From Salvator merianae (Eukaryota; Chordata; Lepidosauria; Squamata; Teiidae), in NCBI GenBank assembly GCA_003586115.2, contig QVOM02000112.1, forward strand, positions 103,739,174-103,803,173: 64,000 bases of DNA. Direction: 5' to 3'. Below are positions 24,078 through 34,160 of the stretch, one piece after another; the first letter of the stretch is position 1, and every line of letters starts with the position of its first letter. Made by a program: the position numbers and the translations under genes. The notes under the pieces are model-generated. The model saw only the letters and a program-made list of their open reading frames with translations, did not search any database and was not told where the DNA came from.

Positions 24078-24593
24078 GGGCCTGTTTGCACTTAGCGAGT
24101 GGTACATTTCAGGACACTAGCTAGAACGCAGATCCACACTTCTGAACACCCCCAGCTGACCCAAAATCTACAGAAGCCCACCTGATGCTTACCTGAATCC
24201 AACCAGCTGTGGTCAACTAAATTGTAGTCTCCAACCCGACCTGCACAATCAGATGAGGATCAGGGAAGGCGCGTTCGCATCATTTCCAGATTCAAAATGG
24301 CAGTGGGGCATGACCAGCAGGGCCGTGCAGGTGTAGTCTGCCGGTTTGCACCCCAGTTCGGACCTTGGGGTCCGGACTCTGGTGGCCTTTTCGGACACAG
24401 GTTCGAACACAGAACCTCTGGGTTCAAACACAGCTACTGAAGTAGTACGGTCCCATTTGCACTGTGTCCAGCGCTGGTCAGCTTGTGGAGTGTTCCAGCA
24501 CTGACAGGTGCGAAGACCCCTCTCTGTACCCGAACCCGACCAGCCCGAACCATCTAGTTAGACCATTATAATGTTGTAAGTGCGGACAGGTCC
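24078..24593 (+). mobile_element. Non-autonomous DNA transposon, family R (old copy) nested in family Z
   Basis: Ends GGGCCTGTTTGCACTTA and TAAGTGCGGACAGGTCC are inverted. The body aligns with 29902-30496 (same orientation): CGACCTGC..GATC.., CGCGTTCGCATC.., TAGTCTGCCGG.., TTCGGACC. AAT on the left and AAG on the right, compared with the intact Z text ..AATGAGGCCC, indicate a 3-bp AAT duplication with one later change. It has no coding capacity. Confidence 0.75.
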
Positions 24594-24655
24594 AAGGAGG
24601 CCCAGAAGCTGACTATGGTGGCTGATCAGGATTAAAGGTAAGTGCAGAAAGGGCC
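24594..24655. mobile_element. Family Z transposon, right piece
   Basis: GAGGCCCAGAAGC..GGATTAAAGGTAAGTGCAG..AAAGGGCC matches the right end of the Z copy at 43,590-43,645. Confidence 0.75.
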
Positions 24656-25071
24656 TATGCAAAGGTTTGTCGATTGTTTAGGTCCCATGTATTTGGAATG
24701 TTGAGGACATGTCATGGTAACATTCCCTGTGGTTGCTTCTTCCCCTAGATGATGATAATGGGGGACAAGGGTCAGAAGCTTTTTCTTTTCCTCTCATATT
24801 TACCTACATCAAGCTGAATCAGGTGGTCACCTAGGCTGCCAAGCTTTAAAGGGCACTAAATTAAACAAGTAGTGATTGTTTCCTTTAGATAAAATAAAAT
24901 AAAAATTGCAGACCATAGGATGTTTTGTAAATCAATGTTTGTGCTCTTTATGCACTCTTTATTATACATAGGCTGGAAACACTACCATAAAACATGGGAA
25001 GGGGGACAGCATGTCAAATGACAAGGGATGACATGAACTATAACTCAGTAACATCTGGGAGGGTCTGCTGA
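24656..25071. other. Intergenic, nothing recognised
   Basis: AT-rich sequence with no gene or named repeat. Confidence 0.55.
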
Positions 25072-25475
25072 GGGCCTTTCTGCACTCAGCGGTGTAAACC
25101 AGTGGTCTAAACCAGTTAGGCCCACTTTCTGCACAATGGTGCTAGTCCAGACGAGTTCTGCCCTGGCCCTGAGATTCACATGAACTTTGGACTCTGAAGG
25201 GCTAGGAACTTTTGTTTCTAGACTTGTAACCATCAGGAGACCTATTTCAGCAGTACAGTGAAATGTCATATGGAGGTGTAACTTCTGCATACCTCTGTGT
25301 TCTGGACAAGAGCCCATTGATCCACCAGTAAACCGCGATGATGAGGTCTACTGGTAATCCCAGTCAGGGATTCCCTGATCAGGGTTACACTTTGTCCAGT
25401 GTAGACAGAGCATAACAACAGTGGGCGGGGCCTCACAGATCAACCAATGAGGCCCAGAAGTGGACTTTGCCATTC
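25072..25475. mobile_element. Family Z transposon
   Basis: It starts GGGCCTTTCTGCACTCAGCGG. It carries CCAGTGGTCTAAACCAG, the GGCTAGGAACTTTTGTTTC block, CCTATTTCAGCAGTAC and GGGCGGGGCCTCACAGATCAA, all shared with 43190-43645. The right terminus is lost. Confidence 0.7.
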
Positions 25476-25567
25476 TAAATAGGATGGATCCAATGGAAGC
25501 AGAATCATTTAGCAGCCTACGTATGTGGTCCTTCATAAACTCTGACTCGCATCAGTATAACTTACTC

Positions 25568-26305
25568 AGCATGGCCATTTGCAAAAGGCAATGGAAGTTG
25601 TAGCCTGTTTTGAAGTCACCTCATCTATAGACAACCATCATGTTCCATGCACAAACAAGCCTTGTGGGAAGTTCACCATTTTGTCACCGATTCCAAAACC
25701 AAAATTTGAATTCTGCATCATGCATAATTTTAGAAATGTCTCTTATACCCTTCAAATTAGCTATTTATCACAGTTGCTCAATAACAGCAAAAAAAAATTG
25801 AATCATTTTAATCTTTTTTATTTCCCTGCTAGGGAAGATGCTGTTATCCCTTTTAATGGTATCTATTTTTTCTTAAAAAAAAATCTTTACTGATATCTTT
25901 AAAAAACAATTACAACAATGAAAATACAAATACAGCATGGCCATTTGCAAAAGGCAATGGAAGTTGTAGCCTGTTTTGAAGTCACCTTGTCTATAGACAA
26001 CCATCATGTTCCATGCACAAATAAGCCTTGTGGGAAGTTCATCGTTTTGTCACCGATTCCAAAACCAAAACTTTAATTCTGCATCATGCATAATTTTAGA
26101 AATGTCTCTTATACCCTTCAAATTAGCTATTTATCACAGTTGCTCAATAACAGCAAAAAAAAAAAATTGAATCATTTTAATCTTTTTTATTTCCCTGCTA
26201 GGGAAGATGCTGTTATCCCTTTTAATGGTATCTATTTTTTCTTAAAAAAAAAAATCTTTACTGATATCTTTAAAAAACAATTACAACAATGAAAATACAA
26301 ATACA
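25568..26305. repeat. Recent tandem duplication of a 366-bp unit
   Basis: Units 25,568-25,933 and 25,934-26,305 are nearly identical, with a handful of substitutions and two small changes in A-run length. Both start CAGCATGGCCATTTGC and end GAAAATACAAATACA. Each holds the same short open frame (from ATGCATAATTTTAG to the poly-A region), but nothing resembles a known protein. Confidence 0.92.
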
Positions 26306-26330
26306 ATATGTAATAACTACAAGCATTTTA

Positions 26331-26495
26331 GGTCCTTTCTGCACTGAACTTTATTCCAAATTATATCCTGGGACAGGGACTTGGCATCTGCATGCTAGTG
26401 CAGAATAATGCAGGTCTATCACAGTCTGTACTAGCATGTGGATGGCAGGTCACTATTCTGGGATATAATCTAGAATAAGGCCCAGTGCAGAAAGG
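26331..26495. mobile_element. Fold-back MITE, family P
   Basis: Termini GGTCCTTTCTGCACTGAAC and CCCAGTGCAGAAAGG are inverted. The body matches 3221-3400. A (TA)n run of about 20 bases directly abuts the right end. Confidence 0.8.
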
Positions 26496-26517
26496 TATAT
26501 ATATATATATATATATA
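26496..26517. repeat. (TA)n microsatellite
   Basis: Ten or eleven TA units follow directly on the family P right terminus. Confidence 0.9.
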
Positions 26518-27066
26518 AAACAGTATATATTTAATTTCAATGAGGTATAAGGATATGACTCTATCTGGACAATGGAGTTTAATGGCATTTGAAAAATAAA
26601 TTATGTATCATATGCATGGGCATAGCATAGGGGTCCCTGACAACAAAAGCAGGATAGGTCTTTCATGCCAAACAGTCTGAGTCCAAAACCGTGCACAGAG
26701 TTCAACAGTAAATAAATGTCAAGCTTAGCAGCCCATACAGTGCTTCAAATCTCTTCCCCTTTGCTTCCTAGACTATTTCAAAGGTACCTCTGCTTGCCTA
26801 TCTGTAGGGGCATAAATTCCGTTTTGGAAGGCAAACTTCACTAAAGAACCAGTGCAGAACCAAGATAAGACATTTATTTGTTTTTAAAAAAAATCTTGGA
26901 AAACATTTGTGGCTTTTATAGCTGGCATTTTATTCCCAATGAGTCCAAGGTTGCACACTTTATTCTCCTCCCCTCCATTTTATCCTCACAACACCCCAAT
27001 GAGGTAGGTTAAGCTGAGAAGCAGCAGTGACTGCCCCAAGATCATCCAGTGAGTTTTCGCAACTAA
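26518..27066. other. Intergenic, nothing recognised
   Basis: No gene or named repeat recognised, apart from the AT-rich start. Confidence 0.55.
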
Positions 27067-27289
27067 GGCTGTGATCAAACATAACAAAAGGGGTCCCTTG
27101 GAGGTGCTTCAGAGGCACCTCAGAGAGACAGTGTGTGACCCTCGTATCCCCAGCCTTCTTTAATCCACCTTTTCTAGCATAGAATGTTCATTAGAGGGGG
27201 AGGGGCAGACTGCTGTGTGAACAGTCCCATCTCTGAGCCTTCTCTAAGCCACTTCAGAGATGGGGTTTTTGCTGTGTCTGATCACAGCC
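27067..27289. mobile_element. MITE family H
   Basis: Termini GGCTGTGATCAAACATAAC and GTGTCTGATCACAGCC are inverted. It is in the reverse orientation relative to 16184. Flanks are TAA on the left and TGA on the right, fitting a decayed 3-bp TWA duplication. Confidence 0.8.
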
Positions 27290-27629
27290 TGAATGAGCCT
27301 TCGAACCCAGGAATCCCCAGATTCCAACATTCTAGCTACACCCAGCACTACACGACATTGACTGCCCACTAAGTATAAAGTTCTGTGAACCCTCTACATG
27401 GTTTTACTTAGCCAAATGATATTTTATTTATATTGTAGAGGTGACAGTGTGTCTTTCCAGAGGCCAGACAGGGATTAAAATACTCATCTTTTCCTTTTTT
27501 AGCCACTCCTCCTCTTATATGTGCCAAGTCTTAATGTGGCCCACCTCCAGACGGTGAGAGGAAAACACAGGATCTTCTTTGGATTCTTCAGTTGCCTTCT
27601 GCCATCCTTGCCATATCTGAGGACAAAAT

Positions 27630-27990
27630 TGGGGCAAGTGCGGACACTTACCTGTCTGAGCGCTTGTTCCTGAGATGGCATGGTGTGTACTTCCAAGTAT
27701 TTCGATAGTGCAAAATACCTGGAAGTGTGCAATCGCCACCCTCCATGCATGCACAGTGGCCATTTTGGGCTTGGTTTGGCCCTGCACATGTGCAGTGGGC
27801 ATTTCCAAGATAGCAGATCCCAGACAAGTGCTACTGCTATATTGGGAAAACCTCGATTAGGACCTGTTTTTCCTACAATAGCAATATTGCAGGATTTCAC
27901 CCCAACACCCCAGGGCTATGTGGAGATTGCCACAGACATCTGTGGCAATCCCAACATAGTGCCAAGATAATCCTGGGTTTCAGGCCCTGT
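27630..27990. mobile_element. Non-autonomous DNA transposon, family Y
   Basis: The body shares with 33167-33490 and 41198-41570 (opposite orientation) the blocks AAAATACCTGGAAGTGTGCA, ATGCATGCACAGTGGCCATT, AGGACCTGTTTTTCC and GGAGATTGCCACAGACATCT. The right end GGCCCTGTCTGAACAC fits an inverted terminus. It is non-coding. Confidence 0.65.
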
Positions 27991-27999
27991 CTGAACACA

Positions 28000-28930
28000 G
28001 CCTGGGTCATGTACTCCAAGAATGTGAGAGATTAATACTTTGTATCGCTTCCTGTTCATTGAATAATATCCATTCATTTTAGCCAGAGTTGTTCCCATCA
28101 CCATCACCACCAAGCACATATATTTTAAATGTAGTATAAGAGTTGTCATGGTTTGATTTTGGGTTTTTCAAAGCCCAGTGCTGCCAGATGTATGACTTGC
28201 CTGGCCAATTCAGTGATCCACCAGCATAAGTTTGTCCTGTGATCCCAGAGGCATGTATTTCAACAAACCGACAAACCATGTATATCAACCCCAGGAGAAA
28301 AATATTGGCTTATTCTGTCGCATAATCTACATCAAAGCCTCCAGGGCAGCCAGCTTGAAAAGGCTCAAGATGCTTTTTAACTTCTTATCTGGCTTGTGCT
28401 TAGGGGGGGTCATAAATTCCATAGGTTCCTCTCCCACACGGCTTCTTCTTTTCTTCTCCTGCATGGCCACCAAAGGCATTGGGGGCAGGGGGGTTAGATG
28501 GAGGAGGAGGAGGAGGAGAACGTGCAAACAAAAAACCCCAAGGGGAGGAAGGAAGGGGTAAGACAATTTCTGCAAGATGCAGGAGGGATTCTAATGTCTG
28601 CAGCATCTGCAGGTGAAAAAAAATTTAGACCCTTCCAAAATCTTTCCATAAACCAAGGAGAAGTTATTTAGTTAAACAAGATCCACTTTCTTCTTTTGTA
28701 CACTATAACCTGTACACTTTTGGGGGGTTCACTGTCTCACTGACAGAAGATTGGGAGTTAGGAAAATGAGCAGAAGAGGCCTAAAGTTATATCAGCTACC
28801 CTCTGTTGAGTTTTGCTTTCAGGGGCATTTGGAATTCGAAGGCATGCAGCATGGGCATCGCTTCTTTGGCCCCAGATATTTTATGTTGCTCGTAGATGCC
28901 AGCGAGTTAGCTGAGTCCTGGTAACTCCAT
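28000..28930. other. Intergenic, with a short GGA tract
   Basis: A (GGA)n stretch lies at about 28,500-28,520. There are short open frames but no recognisable product. Confidence 0.5.
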
Positions 28931-29154
28931 GGCTGTGTTCACACCTAAGTTTTAATCCAGCTTCAGCCCACCTTCAGAGTGGATGAATCCATGAGCAAAG
29001 TGCTTAGTTGTTTTTGTTCCCCATTATCTAACTTAAAAGGTGGGTTTTCTGAGTTAGATAAAGCCAAAAACAAGCAGCTTGTCACTTTGCTGAGGTGTTC
29101 TATCACTCTGAAAGTGGACTGAAGCTGGATTAAAACTTAGGTGTGAACACAGCC
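28931..29154. mobile_element. Fold-back MITE, family F, with perfect 36-bp inverted ends
   Basis: The 36 bases from 28,931 (GGCTGTGTTCACACCTAAG...) are the exact reverse complement of 29,119-29,154. Imperfect pairing continues inward through CCTTCAGAGTG and AGCAAAGTG. CAT flanks both sides (28928-28930, 29155-29157). Older copies are at 55,109 and 61,450. The 224-bp element has no ORF. Confidence 0.9.
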
Positions 29155-29194
29155 CATGAATACATCCAAAAAGTTTTCTTGGCAAAGTCACAAA

Positions 29195-29300
29195 AATTGT
29201 TTGCCATTACATTCTTCCAGGGAGATTCGGGGAATCCGAACTTCCACCTTCTGCTTTCCAGGCAGTTGCTGTACCACTGAACTATGTCCATTCCCTTTCC
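29195..29300 (-). mobile_element. tRNA-derived SINE head fragment
   Basis: Read on the minus strand: GGACATAGTTCAGTGGTACA, then GGAAAGCAGAAGG and GTTCGGATTCCCC, which is a tRNA-like A box and B box. No tail is recognised. Confidence 0.6.
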
Positions 29301-29784
29301 TCCCCAGGATGTTTTCCCTTGATGAACAGAGACAGGAGTGCCACAGTGGAGTTCCCTTCTGTTTCAAGAGACTTAGAACTTGCAAGCAAGTGCTCCACCC
29401 TTTAGAAAGGGAAGCTTGCAACTTGTATGCTCTCTCCTGTCCTCGGCAGCAAAAATGTCAAGGGAGAGGAACTTCCATGCAGACATCACACTCATCCCGT
29501 GCACCTAATGCACCACGAAGGAACAGAGTCACGTGGCTGCCGTTCCTTTATGACACACCTGCAGTGCCCTAAAGGCACCATGTGAATCGCGCCTGGAAAA
29601 GGTGTCGTCTTCATTAAAGTTCCTCAAGCTTGCTTGATTTAGCAGCCAAGCCCACTCTCAATGCACAAACGAATGACATTGTAAGGAAGGCTTGCATAAA
29701 TATAAAACCTCCTGAAGTGTCATATCACAATTATTCCTTTCTTTTACTATTTCTACACTAAAAAAACTATTGTAAGAAACAAGG

Positions 29785-29901
29785 GCCTTTTCCACACTTA
29801 CGGGAGAAATGGTCCAGTGCAGGGACTAGCCCTCTTCTAGGCCTCTCTCTTCCATGCTCCAGTGCAGACTAGAGAGGCTCCGTCCCCTGCTAGCACACAA
29901 T
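29785..29901. mobile_element. Degenerate fold-back element, family M, left piece
   Basis: It begins AAGGGCCTTTTCCACACTTA. The text CTAGCCCTCTTCTAGGCC and CAGTGCAGACTAGAGAGGC resembles 30,663-30,838. It is interrupted by the family R insertion at 29,902. Confidence 0.5.
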
Positions 29902-30496
29902 GGGCCTATTCGCACTGTAGCGGTAGACCGTTCCAGACCGCTCACTGGAACGGAGCTTTCGCACTGCCACGGGCGCGCGCCTCACCCGATCCTGACCGCT
30001 CCATACCCGATTCGAACCCGAAGCCGGATAAGGCAAGACAACAAAAAAGATGTCTTCATCCCGACCTGCGCGATGGAGCGAAGATCGGGCACAGTGCTTT
30101 CGCACTGTTTGCCTCGGCGTCGGGCATGGCTGTTGCGGCTACACGTGCGCAGTCCGCCGCTTCACATCCGGGGTGCGAAGTTTCCGTACCCCGCTCCGCT
30201 GCTTCGTAACCCGGTACGAAACTTCGTACCCGGGATAGCCCTTTCGGCTGAGTACCTGAGCTGCCGGTACGAAGCCGGCTTCGTAACCAGCCCTCTGGGT
30301 ACGAAGTGGGTGCGAAGGTGCGAAGTGGGTACGAAGTGGGTGCGAAGTGGGTACGGAACTAGCGGCTACCATTCACACTGTTCCCTCTGCTGGTCGGCTT
30401 CGGGTCCGTTCCGCTGGCCGGGAGTGCGAATGGCACCGAGCGTTCCCCAACCTCTCCGGTTCGAAGCCGACTACCAAGCTCAGTGTGAAAAGGCCC
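29902..30496 (+). mobile_element. Young CpG-rich non-autonomous DNA transposon, family R
   Basis: Ends GGGCCTATTCGCACTG and CAGTGTGAAAAGGCCC are inverted, giving 595 bp. CpGs are abundant in otherwise CpG-poor intergenic DNA. Near 30,295-30,360 the unit GTACGAAG/GTGCGAAG with GTGGG spacers repeats several times. A 222-codon open frame spans it, but its composition (Arg, Pro, Ser) and lack of any motif indicate chance in GC-rich DNA. It is homologous to 24078-24593. Confidence 0.8.
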
Positions 30497-30655
30497 TGGG
30501 TCTGCAGTGTGGCTTAGTCTAGGCAGCCAAAATGGGTGCCTAGAGTTTCAGAGTGATGTGGGACCTGACCTGGAACGGGCTATCCAGGTGTGTGTTGCCT
30601 TTCCCTGAGCCAGCAGTTCTGTTCCACTGCTCCCTCCATACAAGTGTGAAAACAG
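30497..30655. mobile_element. Family M element, right piece
   Basis: It ends ACAAGTGTGAAAACAGTC, an eroded inverse of the left end at 29,785. The inside is not matched to any other copy here, so confidence is low. Confidence 0.4.
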
Positions 30656-30662
30656 TCAAGGA

Positions 30663-30838
30663 GCAATTCTGCACTATTGGTACGCCAGCCAGAGCATACT
30701 AGAAGCCTCCCTTCTACATGCTGGTGCAGTCTAGGGAGGCCCTGCCTGGGTCTCCCTTAGACTTCACCAGCGTGTGGAACGGAGGCTCCTTGTGCTCTTG
30801 CTGGTCCATTCTGTTGGCCAGTGCAAAATCACTCAAGG
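30663..30838. mobile_element. Fold-back element, family M
   Basis: TTCTGCACTATTGGTACGCC at the left faces GGCCAGTGCAAAATC at the right, with inner pairing CTTCTACATGCTGGTG/CACCAGCGTGTGGAACGG. A related fragment starts near 36,015 (ATTCTGCACTGGCAGG). Confidence 0.6.
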
Positions 30839-30839
30839 A

Positions 30840-31185
30840 TATCGGTCTATAATATTTGTGTGCCAGAAACCAAAAGGCTTTTTTTTTCAGACTAATGAAA
30901 TCTGTCCTGTATGGAGAACTTGTGCCGTAATATACACCAACAGGTTTTTCTGTTCTTGTGTTTAAATCCTGAGCCTTTCCAGCTGGAGGTCTTGGACCCT
31001 AGTTTAGCAGCCTACTGTCTACAAGAGCTCAAAGACGAACTGCGGATTTCTGTTTAGCAGCAGTAATACCAATGACAGTTAACAACAATATATAAAATAG
31101 GTGTTTTTAATCTCCCTTTCGCCTGACTATAATTTTGAATAATTAACATTTAAAAATGTAGTTTTATTCAGTTTAAACCAGTGAC
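30840..31185. other. Intergenic, nothing recognised
   Basis: No gene or named repeat. Confidence 0.5.
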
Positions 31186-31365
31186 GGCTCGTTGCTTTAA
31201 GCACAGTATTCCCATGTCTCTGGAAGGGGAGATTGCTGGCTGTGAAAACACACCCCTCCCTGGGCGGGTCTTGCAGCGGCCTGCTGCAGCAAAACGCAAA
31301 CCCTGCAGTCAGCGATCTCCCCTCCCAGTGACATGTGAACACCCGCACTTAAAGCGCACTTAAAT
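31186..31365. mobile_element. Fold-back MITE around AAGGGGAGATTGCTG
   Basis: The arm CATGTCTCTGGAAGGGGAGA pairs with TCTCCCCTCCCAGTGACATG at 31,314-31,333, with GC-rich DNA between. It is a single copy in this window and has no ORF. Confidence 0.6.
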
Positions 31366-32125
31366 AAATAAGGTTATTATTTTAAATGTACAAGTTTTTT
31401 GCCCATTTGTTTTTAAAAACAAGGCATCCTTTCACATTGATGAGAACCTGCCTAAAAGAAGGTGATTATTAGAAGGATACAAGCATTCAGCTGGCTGTAC
31501 GTCCATAAAGATCTAATAATACATATGTGGGTGACTTAACCTCCAGCTTGGTCTAAGTGATCTGGATTTCACAATGGCTTGTGTGTGCATGTTTCAGTGT
31601 GCGCCTTTGGGTGAGGCTTCCTGAGGGCAAAAATATTTGCTATAATAAAACAAGAGTCACCCTGAGTTTGCCTTAAGAAATGTTTTTTGTGCAAACTTTT
31701 TTCTCCAAGAACCTAGAAAGTGTAGCTTCTCCCACAAATATGATAGCTTATAATAGCTAAACATCAGGGGCTAGCCTAATTGCAATATACTGGGACAAGG
31801 TTATCCCTAATTAAGAAATTATTTAGTTGTCTAACTCCAGATTGTGCATGTGAAAGTAGTTTGGTGGGGTCGAGGAAGCAGCTTTCTCCCCCCTCTAAAT
31901 ATATCTGCGAAGAAAGCTTTAAATATTTCTGGTAACTTTCCCTGTCTGCTGCAGTCAAACATATCCAGAATTCTTGCACAAAACTATTTTCATAGATACT
32001 CATTTCAGTCAGTCTTGGGTTTGGAACTTCTCTGATAGCCCTAAAGAATTACTTCTACTGAAAGAATAAGTAGGACCCCATTTATTTCCTTAGATCCCTA
32101 TATGACTTGTAATGCTATAAAGCAT
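31366..32125. other. Intergenic, nothing recognised
   Basis: AT-rich sequence with no gene or named repeat. Confidence 0.55.
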
Positions 32126-32129
32126 GGTA

Positions 32130-32735
32130 TCCCTTTGCATTGGTTCTTTGGGTCAGCTATCGGAGGTGATACCACTCTGATAGCAGAAAGTCTCATCTCT
32201 TCCTTGCAAACAGAGAAGGGATAAATGGAAGCAGTATCAGATTTTATTTTCCTGGGCTCAAAATCACTGCAGTTGGTGACTGCAGTCATGAAGTTAAAAG
32301 ACACTTGCTTTTTGGGAGGAAAGTTCTGGCAAACTTGGACAGCATATTAAGAAGCAGAGACATCACCTCGCCAACAAAGGTCTATATATAGTCAAAGCTA
32401 TGGTTTTCCCAGTAGCAGTGTATAGTTGTGAGAGCTGGACCATAAGGAAGGCTGAGTGCCAAAGAATCAATGCTTTCAAATAATGGTGCTAGAGAAGGAG
32501 ATCAAATCAATCAATACTAAAGGTAATCAAATCGGACTGTTCACTGGAAGGACAAATACTGAAGCTGAAGCTTAAATTGATGCTGGGAAGGATTGAAGGC
32601 AAAAGGAGAAGCGACGGCAAAGGACGAAAGGGATAGATAGCGCCATGGAAGACAGAACAGGACCGAAGAACTTTGCATGCTATGGTCCATTGGATGACAA
32701 GGAGCTGGACACAACTGAATGAACAACAACAACAA
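32130..32735 (+). mobile_element. RTE/BovB LINE, 3' end
   Basis: The + strand frames read FIFLGSKSLQLVT-like text at about 32,240. At 32,350-32,470 they read SRDITSPTKVYI, then KAMVFPVAVYSCESWTIRKA, then ECQRINAF. These are diagnostic of the C-terminal part of BovB ORF2. The 3' end reads CTATGGTCCATTGGATGACA, then GAGCTGGACACAACTGAATG, and finishes in an AACAACAAC tail. Frameshifts break the frame. BovB abundance is typical of squamates and ruminants and not of birds or crocodilians. Confidence 0.85.
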
Positions 32736-32745
32736 ATCTGGACTT

Positions 32746-33166
32746 TGGGAAGGCTCTTAAAAAAAACCTCATCAGTCATGGAATAAGAGGACAGGAAACA
32801 GAGAATAGTAATAAATGGATAATTCTGAGAGGGGAGGCAAGTAAAAAGTGGAGTACCATAAGGTTCAGTATAGGGACCTGTGCTTTTTAAATTCTTCATA
32901 AAGGATCTAGAAGTAGGGGTCAGCAGTGAGACAGTAAAGTTTGCTGATGACACCAAATTATTCAGGATAGTAAAACTAAATGAGATTATGAGAGCTCCTG
33001 AGGGATCTCCTGATATTTGGTGAGTGAACATCTAACTGTCAAATACACTTCAATCTTAGTAAGTGCAAAGTGATGCACATTGGGGCAAAGAACCCCAATG
33101 TTGAACTTTCTATGACAGGCCAGGAAAGGAACCTTGGGCTTCTGGAGGAAATCTCAATGACAATGT
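32746..33166 (+). mobile_element. CR1-like LINE, reverse-transcriptase part
   Basis: The + strand reads, through breaks, WSTIRFSIGTCAF (from GVPQGSVLGPVLF), then LIFIKDLE-like, then FADDTKLF at about 32,940-32,965, then a KCKVMHIG-like stretch near 33,065. FADDTKLF holds the ADD form of the catalytic YxDD motif used by CR1. The LINE is interrupted by family Y and resumes at 33,491. Confidence 0.85.
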
Positions 33167-33490
33167 TGACCAGGCCTTGTCTGGGGAAAAGATAGCACCA
33201 CTGTCTGCACTATGGTGGGATTCTAACACATATCTGTAGCAACCCCACCATAGTGCTGCTATATTCCCTCTAAATTCCACTATAGCCTATTGCAGGAACA
33301 CCTGACTCTGATAACGAGTTTTCCTGAAGTAGCTATATAACTTACCATCAAGAGGGACCTGTCATCCCGGAAGTGCCCACCATCCATGTGCAGCAATCGA
33401 AAAAGATGGCCGCACACGCACAGTGGTCTTGATCGTGCACTTCTGGGTACTTCGCACTGGCAAAATAATAGAAACAGCACTGGCCCCCAC
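33167..33490. mobile_element. Family Y transposon nested in a CR1 LINE
   Basis: It contains the family hairpin around CACTATGGTGGGATT and AACCCCACCATAGTG, the ATGGCCGCACACGCACAGTG block and GTGCACTTCTGGGTACTTCG. These are shared with 27630-27990 and 41198-41570. Confidence 0.7.
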
Positions 33491-34160
33491 ACTGTCTAGG
33501 CAGCAAGTGATAATTCTGGAGGGGCTATACTCTGGAATATCGCTTGTTAGCAATATATTCAGCCAGGGTCTGGAGCCAGACTCAGTGTGCAGCAGCAGTG
33601 AAAAAAGCAATGATCAAGTGGCTGGAACACCTCTCGTATAAGATCAGACTGCAACATCTGGGACTATTCTGCCTTTAAAAGTCATTTCTAAGAGGTAACT
33701 TGTTTGAAGTATATAAAAACATGCATGATGTAGAAAAAATGGATAGGAAAATAAGTTTTCTCTATTACATAAGACTAGAACCGGGGAGTACCCTATGAAG
33801 CTGATGGGCAGGAGAGTTAGAACTGACAAAAGGGAAGCATTTTTCCACCTAGCTGGTCTATTGGCCTATGGAATTTACTACCAGAAGAGGTGGTGACAGC
33901 ATCCAGCCTAGATAGCTTTAAGAAAAGATTAGACAAATTCATGGAGGCTACTAGAAATGATGCCTAGGTACTGTCTCCAGGTTAGAGAGACAGGCAGGAT
34001 GCTTCTAATGACCATTTGCAGGGAATCAAGAGCAGGTGAAGGTTTTGTTTTTGTTTTTAATGCATGAGGTTCCCCGGAAGCAATTGGTGGCACACTGTGT
34101 GAGACAGGATGCCGGACTAAACAGGCTGTGGGCTGATCCAGCAGGGATTCTCTGATAAAT
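33491..34160 (+). mobile_element. CR1-like LINE, 3' part after the family Y insertion
   Basis: This continues ORF2 C-terminal text (LEHLSYKIRLQHLGLF-like at about 33,620; TRTGEYPMKLMGRRVRTDK-like at about 33,770-33,830; then WNLLPEEVV-like). The 3' UTR follows, ending TGGGCTGATCCAGCAGG. Together with 32746-33166 it is one 5'-truncated CR1. Confidence 0.8.

Noticed and set aside
29854..30522. 222-codon + strand open frame
   Set aside because: It lies across the CpG-rich family R transposon. Its composition reflects GC-rich DNA, it has no domain or initiation context, and the decayed R copy does not preserve the frame.
32507..33031. 174-codon minus-strand open frame
   Set aside because: It is antisense to the BovB 3' end and the CR1 reverse-transcriptase segment, both of which read on the + strand.
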